Assembly (NCBI RefSeq): GCF_016907835.1 | Contig: NZ_JAFBCT010000001.1 | Coordinates: 3,844,001-3,908,000, forward strand | Direction: 5' to 3' | DNA: 64,000 bases | Source: Agromyces cerinus | GTDB lineage: Bacteria > Actinomycetota > Actinomycetes > Actinomycetales > Microbacteriaceae | Part shown: positions 1-8,458 of the stretch, in pieces | Layout of the letters: each line of letters starts with the position of its first letter | Position numbering within the stretch: position 1 is the first letter of the stretch | Made by a program: the position numbers and the translations under genes | The notes under the pieces: generated by a model | Seen by the model: the letters and a program-made list of their open reading frames with translations, nothing else | What the model was told of the DNA's origin: nothing | The model's database searches: none

Positions 1-841
1 CCAGACCCTGCAGATGTTCTACAACAAGCAGATCTTCGAGGACCAGGGCCTCGAGGTCCCGACCACGTGGGACGAGTTCATCGACGTCCAGGAGAAGCTG
101 CTCGCCGCCGGCATCACGCCGATGGCGCTCGGTGCCAAGGACGACTGGATCCTGCCGATCTTCGCCGACATCGTGGGCAGCGCCCGCTACGGCGGTTCGG
201 AGTTCGAGGAGCAGGTGCTCTCGGGCGAGACCGACTTCAACGACCCGGACTACGTCGCTTCGCTCGGCATCATCACCGAGATGGAGAAGTACCTCACCTC
301 CGACGTCGTCGGCGTGAGCTACACCGACAGCCAGATCCAGTTCTCCTCGGGCCAGGCGGCGCAGTTCCCGGGCGGCTCGTTCGAGATCGCGACCTTCCGC
401 AACCAGGCGCCCGACCTCGAGTTCGGTTCCTACCAGGTGCCCGTGCCCGACGACGCCGTGCTCGACGCGCCGGTCTCACCGGCCTACGCCGACGGCAACT
501 TCGCCATCAACTCGAAGTCGACCCACCAGGACGAGGCCGTCGAGCTGCTCAACTGGCTCGCCACCCCCGAGTTCGGCCAGCTCGTCGCCGACGAGCTGAA
601 CCAGTTCTCGGCGATCCCCGGGGTCGAGTACGAGGACGCCGCCATGCAGGAGGCGTGGTCCAACTACGAGGACGGCCAGGCTCCGTACCTGCTGCTCGTC
701 GACTTCCGCTACGGCGAGCCGCTCGGCACCGCAGTGCTCGGCCAGCAGGTGCAGAAAATGTTCCTGGGCGAGACGGATGCCGCGGGAGCCGCGGCCGCGC
801 TGCAGACCGGCATCTCGCAGTGGTTCGTCCCCGGCGAGTAG
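1..841 (+). CDS. ABC transporter sugar-binding protein, C-terminal part
   Basis: This is the 3' portion (about 279 residues) of an extracellular solute-binding protein of the carbohydrate family; its start and lipoprotein signal lie before the window. The reading frame is open from base 2. The visible part has the family's typical features: an aromatic segment (MFYNKQIFEDQGL), a central PGG/F motif, and the late segment in which multiple residues delay the C-terminal helix (AVELLNWLATPEFGQLVADE). It would capture a sugar outside the membrane and deliver it to the two permeases encoded directly downstream. No ATPase gene is present, so the system probably uses a shared MsiK-type ATPase encoded elsewhere (inference). 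The substrate cannot be read from the sequence; the kinase at the end of the operon suggests an amino sugar or similar. Confidence 0.9.
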   Translation, partial: QTLQMFYNKQIFEDQGLEVPTTWDEFIDVQEKLLAAGITPMALGAKDDWILPIFADIVGSARYGGSEFEEQVLSGETDFNDPDYVASLGIITEMEKYLTSDVVGVSYTDSQIQFSSGQAAQFPGGSFEIATFRNQAPDLEFGSYQVPVPDDAVLDAPVSPAYADGNFAINSKSTHQDEAVELLNWLATPEFGQLVADELNQFSAIPGVEYEDAAMQEAWSNYEDGQAPYLLLVDFRYGEPLGTAVLGQQVQKMFLGETDAAGAAAALQTGISQWFVPGE

Positions 842-883
842 TCCGCACGCCCACCCCCACCCCATAGCGAGGAAACGAAGACC

Positions 884-1837
884 ATGTCCGCCACCCCTGC
901 ACTCGCAGCGCCCCGCCGGCGCGGGAACACGGGCATCGCCCTGTCCCGACGGGCGGGCATGGTCTTCGTCCTCCCCGCGCTGATCCTCTTCGCCGTCTTC
1001 ATCGCCTATCCGCTGTTCACCGCACTCAGCTACTCGTTCTTCGGCTGGACCGGCATCCTGCGCGGCGACTTCGTCGGCATCGAGAACTACGTCACCCTGC
1101 TCACGAAACTGCCGTACAGCGAGGACATCCCGAACGCGTTCGTGCACAACATCCTGCTGTTCTTCGGCGCGATGGTGTTCCAGAACACGGTCGGACTCGG
1201 GCTCGCGAGCCTGCTGCACCGCCTTACCCGCTTCAAGCGCTTCTTCCAGACGATGTACACGCTGCCCTACCTCGTCTCCCCGCTCGTCATCGGCTACCTG
1301 TGGTCCCTGATGCTCTCGCCGCTCTTCGGCCCGGTGAACGCCGTCCTGCGCGGCATCGGGCTGGGCGAGCTCGCCCAGCCCTGGCTCGGCAACCCGCAGA
1401 CGGCCATCTGGGTCGTCGTGCTCGTCACGGCCTGGCAGTGGATCGGCTTCCCGGTGCTGCTCTACGGCGCCGCCCTCGGCGGCATCCCCGAGGAGATCGA
1501 CGAGGCCGCTTCGCTCGACGGCGCGAGTGCGTGGCAGCGCTTCCGCTCGATCACCCTGCCGATGCTCGTGCCGGCGATCGGCACGGTGAGCGTGCTCACG
1601 TTCATCGGCGCGATGGAGGCGTTCCCGATCCCGTACGCGCTGGGCGGCTCCCAGGGCAATCCGGCCGGCGCCACCGACGTGCTGAGCCTCCTCTTCTACC
1701 GCACCGCCTTCGAGTCGGGCTCCTCGAACGCGATCGGCACGAGCTCGGCGATCGCCACCCTGCTGTTCATCTTCATCTTCGGAATCTCGATGCTGATCAC
1801 CATGCTCCTGCGCCGGGCCGAACGGAAGCTCTTCTGA
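884..1837 (+). CDS. Carbohydrate ABC transporter permease, MalF type
   Basis: Inner-membrane permease of 317 residues, the usual size for sugar CUT1 permeases. A short basic N-terminus is followed by a first membrane segment (about residues 25-50) and five more hydrophobic segments. The EAA loop that contacts the ATPase is visible near residue 205 (EEIDEAASLDGA followed by a helix and LPMLVPA). The ATG is preceded by a purine-rich GAGGAAACGAAG. It lies 42 bp after the binding-protein gene and overlaps the next permease gene by one base in TGATG, so the three are cotranscribed and translationally coupled. Confidence 0.95.
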   Translation: MSATPALAAPRRRGNTGIALSRRAGMVFVLPALILFAVFIAYPLFTALSYSFFGWTGILRGDFVGIENYVTLLTKLPYSEDIPNAFVHNILLFFGAMVFQNTVGLGLASLLHRLTRFKRFFQTMYTLPYLVSPLVIGYLWSLMLSPLFGPVNAVLRGIGLGELAQPWLGNPQTAIWVVVLVTAWQWIGFPVLLYGAALGGIPEEIDEAASLDGASAWQRFRSITLPMLVPAIGTVSVLTFIGAMEAFPIPYALGGSQGNPAGATDVLSLLFYRTAFESGSSNAIGTSSAIATLLFIFIFGISMLITMLLRRAERKLF

Positions 1838-2757
1838 TGACCGCGACGATCACCCCCAGCACCGCCGACGCGCAGTCCGACGGCCGCGACGGACGCAAGA
1901 CCGGTCGCCCGAACGGCGGAGCACCGCGCCGCCGCCCGAAGGTGACCGCCGGCGGCATGGCCTCGAGCGTCTTCCTCTGGCTGTACGCCGCGATCTCGAT
2001 CGCACCGCTGCTGCTCATGGTCTCGAACTCGTTGCGCACCACGCAGGACATGGCGACGAAGCCCCTCGGCCTGCCGCTGCCGCCCGACTTCACGAGCTAC
2101 CAGAAGGCCTGGATCACGGCCTCGTTCGACACCTACTTCTTCAACTCGATCTTCGTCACCGTCGCCTCGGTGCTGTTGTCGACCGTGGTGTCGCTGCTCG
2201 CGGCCTACGCCTTCGCCCGGACGAAGTCGAAGCTGTTCACGGCGCTCGAGGGACTCTTCCTCTCGGGGCTCATGCTGCCGGTCTACCTCGCCATCCTGCC
2301 GCTGTTCTTCCTGCTCGACGCGGCCGGCATGATCTCGAACCTCTGGGGCCTGATCCTCGTCTACGGTGCACTCGGCATCCCGTTCTCGACCTTCGTGCTG
2401 TCGAGCTTCTTCCGCCAGCTGCCGATCGAACTCGACGAAGCGGCACGGCTCGACGGCGCCGGCCCGTTCCAGACCTTCTGGCGGGTGCACCTGCCGCTCG
2501 TGAAGCCCGCGATCGCGACGGTCGTGGTGTTCCGCTTCGTGCCGGTCTGGAACGACTTCTTCTACCCGCTCATCCTCATCCGCGATCAGGACTCCTACAC
2601 GCTGCCGGTCGGGATCACCCGGTTCTTCGGCGAGTACCAGACCGACTGGGCGACGCTCTTCGCCGGACTCACCCTCGCGACGATCCCGCTCGTCGTGCTC
2701 TTCCTGCTCGCGACGAAGCAGATCGTCTCGGGACTCACGGCCGGCATGAGCAAGTGA
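1837..2757 (+). CDS. Carbohydrate ABC transporter permease, MalG type
   Basis: Second permease of the sugar importer, 306 residues from the ATG that overlaps the preceding stop codon. A longer in-frame reading frame exists upstream, but the TGATG junction decides the start. After a proline/arginine-rich cytosolic N-terminus of about 35 residues there are six hydrophobic segments. The EAA loop is visible near residue 200 (IELDEAARLDGAGPFQTF, then LPLVKPAIAT). The C-terminus (QIVSGLTAGMSK) is the typical end of MalG-type sugar permeases. It pairs with the MalF-type protein to form the channel. Confidence 0.95.
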   Translation: MTATITPSTADAQSDGRDGRKTGRPNGGAPRRRPKVTAGGMASSVFLWLYAAISIAPLLLMVSNSLRTTQDMATKPLGLPLPPDFTSYQKAWITASFDTYFFNSIFVTVASVLLSTVVSLLAAYAFARTKSKLFTALEGLFLSGLMLPVYLAILPLFFLLDAAGMISNLWGLILVYGALGIPFSTFVLSSFFRQLPIELDEAARLDGAGPFQTFWRVHLPLVKPAIATVVVFRFVPVWNDFFYPLILIRDQDSYTLPVGITRFFGEYQTDWATLFAGLTLATIPLVVLFLLATKQIVSGLTAGMSK

Positions 2758-3734
2758 GCCTGCTGCTCGGCATCGACATCGGCGGTTCCGGCAGCCGGGT
2801 CGCGATCCGCGCCGGGGCCGGTCCGCGGCGTGAACTCGCCGGCGAGCGCATCGGGGTGACCGCGGCCGGGAGCTCGGTTCCCCAGACGGCGATCGCCCTG
2901 CTGCGCCGGGCGCGCGACCTCTGGCCCGAGGAGTTCGCCGGGGTCGACGGCGTGGCACTCGGCGCGACGGGGCTCGCCACGCTCGTCGCCCGGCCCGAGG
3001 CGCTCCTCCAGGCGATGGGGACCGAACTCGCGGTCGGCAGGGCGCCGTCCGATCGACGCCCGCCCACGGCGGTCGCGATCGACGCCGTCACGGCCCACCT
3101 CGGTGCGCTCGGCGGCGGATCGGGTGCGATCGTCGCCCTCGGCACCGGCGCGGTCGCGCTCGGCACCGACGGGCACGAGATCTGGCGCCGCGTCGACGGC
3201 TGGGGTCACCTGCTGGGGGATCGCGGCAGCGGCGCGTGGATCGGCAACCGTGGGCTCCGGGCCGCGATCCGTGCGCACGACGGTGTGGACGCGTCGGGCT
3301 CGGCGCTGCTCGCCGCCGCTCGTGCCCGCTTCGGCGATCCGCTCGGCTGGCCGGCGCAGTTGTACACCCGTGATGATCGCGCGGGAGTGCTCGCCGGGTT
3401 CGCCCCTGACGTGTTCGCGCTCGCGAGCGACGGCGACGCAGCTGCGACGACGATCGTCGCGGCAGCCGGCGCGGAGGCGGCTCGAAGCGGCCTCGCCGCG
3501 CTCGCACCCGGGCTCGAGCCGAGGCTCGCTCTGACCGGCGGCGTCGTGAGCGCCGGTGGGCTGCTCGTGAGCACATTCGCCGAGACCGTCGCCGTGCTTC
3601 GTCCCGACGTCGAGACGGTGGCGCCGCTCGGCGATCCGCTCGACGGTGCCCTGCGTCTCGCCGGCCGCGCTGCAGTCGGAGGCGTCGCCTCGCGCGCGCC
3701 CTACGTCTGGGCTGACGGCGGGACACTCCGCTGA
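2754..3734 (+). CDS. BadF/BadG-type ATPase, probable N-acetylglucosamine-like sugar kinase
   Basis: Cytosolic ASKHA-fold kinase, 326 residues. It starts at a GTG that overlaps the permease stop (GTGA), so it is the last gene of the sugar operon. The phosphate-1 motif is at residues 6-11 (GIDIGG), an adenosine-binding stretch (IVALGTGAVALG) lies near residue 125, and the family signature GDRGSGAWIGNRGL is near residue 155. BadF/BadG/BcrA/BcrD members of this length are usually N-acetylglucosamine or glucosamine kinases. The context supports phosphorylation of the imported sugar, but the actual substrate is not shown by the sequence. Confidence 0.85.
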   Translation: MSLLLGIDIGGSGSRVAIRAGAGPRRELAGERIGVTAAGSSVPQTAIALLRRARDLWPEEFAGVDGVALGATGLATLVARPEALLQAMGTELAVGRAPSDRRPPTAVAIDAVTAHLGALGGGSGAIVALGTGAVALGTDGHEIWRRVDGWGHLLGDRGSGAWIGNRGLRAAIRAHDGVDASGSALLAAARARFGDPLGWPAQLYTRDDRAGVLAGFAPDVFALASDGDAAATTIVAAAGAEAARSGLAALAPGLEPRLALTGGVVSAGGLLVSTFAETVAVLRPDVETVAPLGDPLDGALRLAGRAAVGGVASRAPYVWADGGTLR

Positions 3735-3737
3735 CCG

Positions 3738-3773
3738 GGGCTCAGGCTGCGCGCCCGCGGGCGGCCGGAGCCC
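3738..3773 (+). terminator. Possible terminator after the sugar operon
   Basis: GGGCTC at 3738-3743 pairs with GAGCCC at 3768-3773, and GGC/GCC continue the stem inside, over a GC-rich loop that is itself self-complementary. It lies just after the kinase stop and before the convergent DUF1801 gene. There is no T tract, as is common in high-GC actinobacteria, so this is only a candidate. Confidence 0.4.
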
Positions 3774-3803
3774 TGCATCATGCTCAGGAGGGGCGCATCC
3801 TGC

Positions 3804-4238
3804 TCACGCACCGACCTCGCCGGCGTCGGGCTGCTCGGGCCCCTCGGTGACCGACGTGTACGACTCGCGCACCAGTTCGGCGAGCACGTCGAGGTCGACG
3901 TCGGCGAGGTCCTTCAGGTAGAGGCAGGTCAGCCCGTTCGAGTACGGGCCGAGCCGCTGGAGCAGCTCGGGGTTCTCGGTGAGGCCCGGGTTGAGGTAGA
4001 CCGTCGTGGCACCCTTGCGGGGTGAGAACGCCGCCGCCGGAGCGTCGCCCTCGCGGCCGCTGTCGTAGACGTAGTGGTACTCGCCGAACCCGACGATCGT
4101 CGGGCCCCACATGCGCGGCTGCTCACCCGTGATGCGCGAGAACAGCTCCAGCAGCGTCTGGGCGTCACGGCGCCGCACGGGGTGCCCGACCTGGTCGATG
4201 AACTCGTGCACCGAGGCATCCGTGAACTCAGTGGCCAT
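3804..4238 (-). CDS. DUF1801 domain protein
   Basis: Small cytosolic protein of 144 residues. It carries the conserved DUF1801 (YdhG-like) features: an N-terminal helix with PVRRRDAQTLLELF, the central MWGPTIVGFGEYHYVY segment, a phosphate-type SPRKGATTVYLNPG strand, and the C-terminal KDLADVDLDVLAELV helix. The function of the family is not established. It is single and convergent with the sugar operon; the next gene upstream is the potassium transporter on the same strand, only 23 bp away. Confidence 0.85.
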   Translation of the reverse strand: MATEFTDASVHEFIDQVGHPVRRRDAQTLLELFSRITGEQPRMWGPTIVGFGEYHYVYDSGREGDAPAAAFSPRKGATTVYLNPGLTENPELLQRLGPYSNGLTCLYLKDLADVDLDVLAELVRESYTSVTEGPEQPDAGEVGA

Positions 4239-4261
4239 GTCGGCAGCCTAACCCCGACGGC

Positions 4262-6370
4262 CTAACGCCGGCGCTTCTGGTTCGACTCGACGACCGGACG
4301 GCGCGGCACGGGGCGCACGGGCTCCCCGCGACGGTCCTGACCCGGCAGCGGGCGCGAGCGGCGGCCGTAGAGCAGGTCGGAGGAGTCGAGCAGCCACGGC
4401 ACGAGCGACACCGTCACGCCGTGCACGAGCAGCAGCTTCTGGCGGATGCGCCGTGCCTTGTGGTTGTGCAGGATGTTCTCCCACCAGTGGCCCACGATGT
4501 ACTGCGGCATGTACACGGTCACGACCTCGGCGCCGTGCTCCTCGCGCCGGGACTTGATGTACGTGATGAGCGGGTAGCTGAGGTCGCGGTAGGGCGAGTT
4601 CAGGATGCGCAGCTTCACGTGGATGTTCTGCTTGACCCAGTCCTTCTTGAGCTGCTTCGTCTGCTCCTCGTCGAGGGAGACGTGAATCGCCTCGAGCGAG
4701 TCGTGGCGGGCCGCGATCGCGTAGTCGAGCGCCTTGAGGGTCGGCTTCTGCATGCGGCCGACGAGCACGATCGCGTGGTCGCCCGATGCGCCGAAGGTCG
4801 TGGTCGGGTCGACCTCGATCTCCTTCTCGACGTCGCGGTAGTAGCGGTTCACGCCCATCATCAGGAAGAACAGGATCGGCATCAGCAGGAACACGATCCA
4901 CGCGCCGTGCGTGAACTTCGTGACCGTGACCACGATGAGCACGACCGCGGTCATCGCGGCGCCGATCGCGTTGATCACGAGTGCGCGCAGGATCGCGCCG
5001 CGAGTGAGCGGGGGTGCGTTGTCGGCATCGGCGTCGCGTGGGGCGCGCTTCGACGCCCCCTTGGCCGGATGCCGCAGCCGCGAGAGCTCGCGCAGCCAGT
5101 GCCGCACCATGCCCGTCTGTCCGAGCGTGAACGAGACGAAGACGCCGATGATGTAGAGCTGGATCAGGACCGTCAGGTTCGCCTGGAAGATCAGCAGGAT
5201 CAGGGATGCCGCGAGCGCGAGGATCACGACGCCGTTCGAGTAGATCAGGCGGTCGCCGCGGGTCGACAGCGACTTCGGCGCGTAGCCGTCGCGGGCGAGC
5301 ACCGAGCCGAGCAACGGGAAGCCGTTGAACGCGGTGTTCGCCGCGAGCAGCAGCACGAGGGCGGTGGTGGCCTGGATCACGTAGAAGGCGATGGTCGCGT
5401 CGCCGAAGGTGGCGGCGGCGACCTGCGCGATGAGGCTGCGCTGCGGCTCGGTCGCGCACTCGGTCCAGCCGATCAGGTGGCATGGATCCTCGGCGTAGTG
5501 CACCTGCGAGATGAGCGCGACCGCGGTGAGGCCGGCGAAGAGCACGATCGCGATGCCGCCCATGAGCACGAGCGTGCGCTGCGCGTTCTTCACCTTGGGG
5601 CGGCGGAAGGCCGGCACGCCGTTCGAGATCGCCTCGACACCCGTGAGGGCGGAGCATCCGCTCGCGAAGGAGCGCAGCAGCAGCAGGATGATGCCCGCCT
5701 GCGTGAGCGACTCCGCCTCGACGCCGAAGGTCGCCGACTCGGCGACCGGCGGATCGCCCATGAACGTGCGGGTCAGGCCGACGACGACCATCACGAAGAC
5801 GCTGCCGATGAAGAGATACGTCGGCACGGCGAACGCCTTCGACGACTCCGAGACGCCGCGCAGGTTGATGGCCGCGAGGATGATGACGAACACGATGGCG
5901 AGCTCGACCCGGAACGGGTTCAGCTCGGGGATCGCGGAGATGATGTTGTCGACGCCGGACGCGACCGACACGACGACGGTCATGACGTAGTCGACGAGCA
6001 GGGCCGACGCGACGACGAGGCCCGCCTTCTCGCCGAGGTTGCGGTGGGCGACCTCGTAGTCGCCGCCGCCCGAGGGGTAGGCGCGGATGAGCTGGCGGTA
6101 GCTCGCGACGACCGTCACGAGCAGCACCACGACCGCGAGTGCGACCCACGGCGCGAAGCTCAGGAAGGCGAGCCCGCCGACCATGAGGATCATCAGGAGC
6201 TCCTGCGGTGCGTACGCCACCGACGAGAGCGGGTCGCTCGCGAAGATCGGCAGAGCGAAACGCTTCGGAAGGAGCTGGCCCTCGAGATGCTCGGTAGGGA
6301 GTGGGTCGCCGATGATCCAGTGCTTCGGCGACTTCAGCTCGGCCGGTGGTGTGTCCGCCTCATTCGTCAC
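4262..6370 (-). CDS. KimA-like potassium importer (APC superfamily)
   Basis: Membrane transporter of 702 residues resembling Bacillus KimA along its length. It has the N-terminal ASDPLSSVAYAPQELL motif, SYRQLIRAYPSGGGDYEVA, NLGEKAGLVVASALLVDY, NLRGVSES, ASGCSALTGVEAISNGVPAF and LAANTAFNGFPLLGSVLARD, giving about twelve membrane segments. A cytosolic C-terminal domain of about 180 residues follows (AIVLVGRMQKPTLKALDYA, then the HLHN-like ENILHNHKARRIR stretch). KimA imports potassium with protons. The start is taken as the GTG at 6370, because a TTGACA/TAGTCT promoter ends eight bases before it, which rules out the longer upstream frame. The C-terminal 30 residues are arginine/proline-rich and not family-typical. 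Substrate assignment is by family resemblance only. Confidence 0.85.
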   Translation of the reverse strand: MTNEADTPPAELKSPKHWIIGDPLPTEHLEGQLLPKRFALPIFASDPLSSVAYAPQELLMILMVGGLAFLSFAPWVALAVVVLLVTVVASYRQLIRAYPSGGGDYEVAHRNLGEKAGLVVASALLVDYVMTVVVSVASGVDNIISAIPELNPFRVELAIVFVIILAAINLRGVSESSKAFAVPTYLFIGSVFVMVVVGLTRTFMGDPPVAESATFGVEAESLTQAGIILLLLRSFASGCSALTGVEAISNGVPAFRRPKVKNAQRTLVLMGGIAIVLFAGLTAVALISQVHYAEDPCHLIGWTECATEPQRSLIAQVAAATFGDATIAFYVIQATTALVLLLAANTAFNGFPLLGSVLARDGYAPKSLSTRGDRLIYSNGVVILALAASLILLIFQANLTVLIQLYIIGVFVSFTLGQTGMVRHWLRELSRLRHPAKGASKRAPRDADADNAPPLTRGAILRALVINAIGAAMTAVVLIVVTVTKFTHGAWIVFLLMPILFFLMMGVNRYYRDVEKEIEVDPTTTFGASGDHAIVLVGRMQKPTLKALDYAIAARHDSLEAIHVSLDEEQTKQLKKDWVKQNIHVKLRILNSPYRDLSYPLITYIKSRREEHGAEVVTVYMPQYIVGHWWENILHNHKARRIRQKLLLVHGVTVSLVPWLLDSSDLLYGRRSRPLPGQDRRGEPVRPVPRRPVVESNQKRRR

Positions 6371-6378
6371 GGCGGTTG

Positions 6379-6406
6379 AGACTACACCCGCCTCAGGGGG
6401 TGTCAA
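6379..6406 (-). promoter_or_regulatory. Promoter of the potassium importer gene
   Basis: On the minus strand a perfect TTGACA (-35, plus-strand 6401-6406) is followed by a 16-bp spacer and TAGTCT (-10, plus-strand 6379-6384). The GTG start codon at 6370 lies 8 nt beyond the -10, so transcription would begin at or next to the start codon and the mRNA would be leaderless. Confidence 0.75.
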
Positions 6407-6474
6407 GCACGGCGCACAGCGGTGCCTTGTAGAGTTGTGGCGACTCTTCGAACACTCGACTTCCGGGGGCACTT

Positions 6475-7104
6475 GTGAACCGTGCGGCGCAGCTCGCGCG
6501 TGGCTCGGCTACCGCTGTCGTCGCCCTGTTCCTCGCGGCCTTCTCGCACGGCATCGCCGCCGGCGAGGCTCCCGGCGCGGTCGGGCTCGTGCTCGCGGGC
6601 ATCGTGGCGCTCGCGGCATCCGTCGCGTTCGTCGGCCGCCGTTCGACCCCGCTGCGCACCACCCTCGCGGTGATCGTCAGCCAGGGGGCGTTCCACCTGC
6701 TGTTCGGCGTGGGCGCCGGCGCGGGCGCTTCGAGCGGATCGTTCGTCGTCAGCGGCACCGCCGGCCACCATCAGGCGGTGGCCTTCGTCGACGGCGCCGC
6801 GGGTGCTGCGGGTGCTGCGCCGGCCGGTCATGTGCACGCCGACACCGCCATGCTCGTCGGCCACGCGCTCGCCGCGGTCGCGACCATCGTCTACCTGCTC
6901 GCCGTCGAGCAGGCCGCGTGGCGAACCCTCACCGCGGCGGCGCGCCGCTTCGTGCTGCGGCTCACCGAGCCGGTGCCGTCGCTCGCACTGCTCGTTCCCG
7001 TCGTTCGTCGCGTCCTCGCGACGCGCGTGCCGCAGCTCCGATCCCGTCTCCGCTTCACCGCGCTGGGCTCGCGCGGACCGCCGCTCGTCCTCGCCTCCGC
7101 GTAA
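6475..7104 (+). CDS. Hypothetical membrane protein at head of copper/heme operon
   Basis: A 209-residue protein starting at GTG after a GGGGGC ribosome site. Hydrophobic segments lie at about residues 13-33, 38-55, 62-85 and 120-145. The loop between the third and fourth contains histidines (GHHQAVAFVDG, GHVHADTAM), which could bind metal. The C-terminal third is basic and arginine-rich. I do not recognise a named family. It stands 100 bp before copC and in the same direction, so a role in copper or heme handling at the membrane is a reasonable inference from position only. Confidence 0.75.
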   Translation: MNRAAQLARGSATAVVALFLAAFSHGIAAGEAPGAVGLVLAGIVALAASVAFVGRRSTPLRTTLAVIVSQGAFHLLFGVGAGAGASSGSFVVSGTAGHHQAVAFVDGAAGAAGAAPAGHVHADTAMLVGHALAAVATIVYLLAVEQAAWRTLTAAARRFVLRLTEPVPSLALLVPVVRRVLATRVPQLRSRLRFTALGSRGPPLVLASA

Positions 7105-7206
7105 TCCCGCCGACCGGCGGAACCAGAGCATTCCGGATGCCCCTGCGGCCCGCCCACTCGTGAGCGCCGCCGGATCCCGGACCCGAGGAGAGAGACTCCC
7201 ATCGCA

Positions 7207-7914
7207 ATGAACACCCAGACGACCGCAGTCGCCGCCACGACCACCGACCGCACGACGCGCCTGCGCGCCATGGTGCTCGCCGCCGCAGCACTCACCGTCG
7301 CCGCAGGCATCACCCTGGCCGGCGCCTCGCCCGCCTTCGCGCACGACGAGCTCGTGGGCTCGAGCCCCGAGCCCGGCCAGGTCTTCGACACCGCCCCGAC
7401 CGAGGCCGCCCTCGACTTCTCGAACGACATCATCGAGGTCGGCACGGCGATCGTCGTGGTCGACCACCACGGCGGCGACGTCGAAGTGGGCGACCCCGTG
7501 ATCGCGGGCGCGCACGTCACGGCCGCACTGCCCGCCAACCTCGAGGGCGAGTACCAGGTGCGCTGGCGCGCCGTCTCGAGCGACGGGCACCCGATCGAGG
7601 GCACGATCGACTTCGGAGTCGGCGCCGACGCCACCGGCGTCTGGGCCGAGGAGTCGGCCCATGACGACGCGGCGACCGAAACGGAGCACGCCGACGGCGG
7701 CGACCACGAAGCCGATGAGACCGCGCAGAGCGGCCCCGACGGATGGGCCGTGGCCGGCTTCGTCGTCGGAGGACTCGGCATCCTCGCGCTCATCGCCGCC
7801 GTCATCCTGAACGCGAAGCGCAAGAGCGCGGGCCCCGGCGCGGGTTCGGGCGACGGTTCGGGCAGCGGCAACGGCACGTCCGGCACGTCCGGCACGTCCG
7901 GCGACGACGCCTGA
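7207..7914 (+). CDS. copC: CopC-type copper-binding protein with C-terminal membrane anchor
   Basis: A 235-residue exported protein. An N-terminal signal peptide ends in SPAFAHDELVGSSPEPG; after cleavage at AFA-HD the mature protein would begin with the histidine that ligates Cu(II) in CopC proteins. The CopC beta-barrel spans about residues 45-140, with the conserved YQVRWRAVSSDGHPIEGTIDFGVG that carries the aspartate and histidine ligands. A histidine/acid-rich linker is followed by a membrane helix (about residues 180-200) and a serine/glycine tail with GTS repeats. It would bind copper outside the membrane and may pass it to the PCu(A)C protein encoded 19 bp downstream. Confidence 0.92.
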   Translation: MNTQTTAVAATTTDRTTRLRAMVLAAAALTVAAGITLAGASPAFAHDELVGSSPEPGQVFDTAPTEAALDFSNDIIEVGTAIVVVDHHGGDVEVGDPVIAGAHVTAALPANLEGEYQVRWRAVSSDGHPIEGTIDFGVGADATGVWAEESAHDDAATETEHADGGDHEADETAQSGPDGWAVAGFVVGGLGILALIAAVILNAKRKSAGPGAGSGDGSGSGNGTSGTSGTSGDDA

Positions 7915-7933
7915 GCCCGGGGGAGCAGAACAC

Positions 7934-8458
7934 ATGCGTTCCACTGCGATGACCCCTGCCCTCGGCGCCGCGCTCGCGGCCGTGCTCGCCCTCGCCGGGT
8001 GCGCCGGCGGCCAGCCCGCCGAGACCCCCGCCGCATCGGTTCAGGCCGAGGCTGCGGCATCCGTGACCGTCACCGATGCCTGGGTCAAGGCCGGCGACGA
8101 CGGCATGACCGCGCTCTTCGGCATGGTCGACAACGGCGGCGCGACCTCGATCACGCTCTCGGGCGCCGAGACCGACGCCGCCGAGACGGCCGAGCTGCAC
8201 GAGACCGTCGAGTCCGACGGCGCCATGACCATGCGCGAGAAGAAGGGCGGCTTCGAGATCGCCGCCGGCGGCCACCTCATGCTCGAGCCCGGCGCGAACC
8301 ACGTCATGCTCATGGGCCTGACCGGCCCGCTGCAGGCCGGTGACGAGGTCACCGTCACGCTCTCGTTCTCCGACGGCTCGACGCTCGACGTGGTCGCGCC
8401 CGTCAAGGATTACCAGGGCGCGAACGAACAGTACGACGAAGGCCACGAGGCGCACTGA
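7934..8458 (+). CDS. PCu(A)C copper chaperone lipoprotein
   Basis: A 174-residue lipoprotein; the lipobox LAGC is near residues 19-22. The cupredoxin-like domain carries the family's copper ligands: H in AELHET, M twelve residues into that stretch (AMTM), and HxM in GANHVM, i.e. H-x10-M-x22-H-x-M. Such chaperones deliver Cu(I) to extracytoplasmic cuproenzymes such as cytochrome oxidase or radical copper oxidases. It follows copC closely and overlaps the peroxidase gene by one base (TGATG), so the three form one transcription unit. Confidence 0.92.
   Translation: MRSTAMTPALGAALAAVLALAGCAGGQPAETPAASVQAEAAASVTVTDAWVKAGDDGMTALFGMVDNGGATSITLSGAETDAAETAELHETVESDGAMTMREKKGGFEIAAGGHLMLEPGANHVMLMGLTGPLQAGDEVTVTLSFSDGSTLDVVAPVKDYQGANEQYDEGHEAH

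Noticed and set aside
44..3734. Chitobiose/N-acetylglucosamine-specific (Ngc/Das) importer
   Set aside because: The kinase type hints at an amino sugar, but no substrate-specific residues or Das/Ngc regulator are visible, so the substrate is left open.
4421..6379. Plus-strand frame opposite the potassium importer
   Set aside because: Charged Asp/His/Arg/Glu low-complexity translation antisense to a conserved transporter; no initiation signals.
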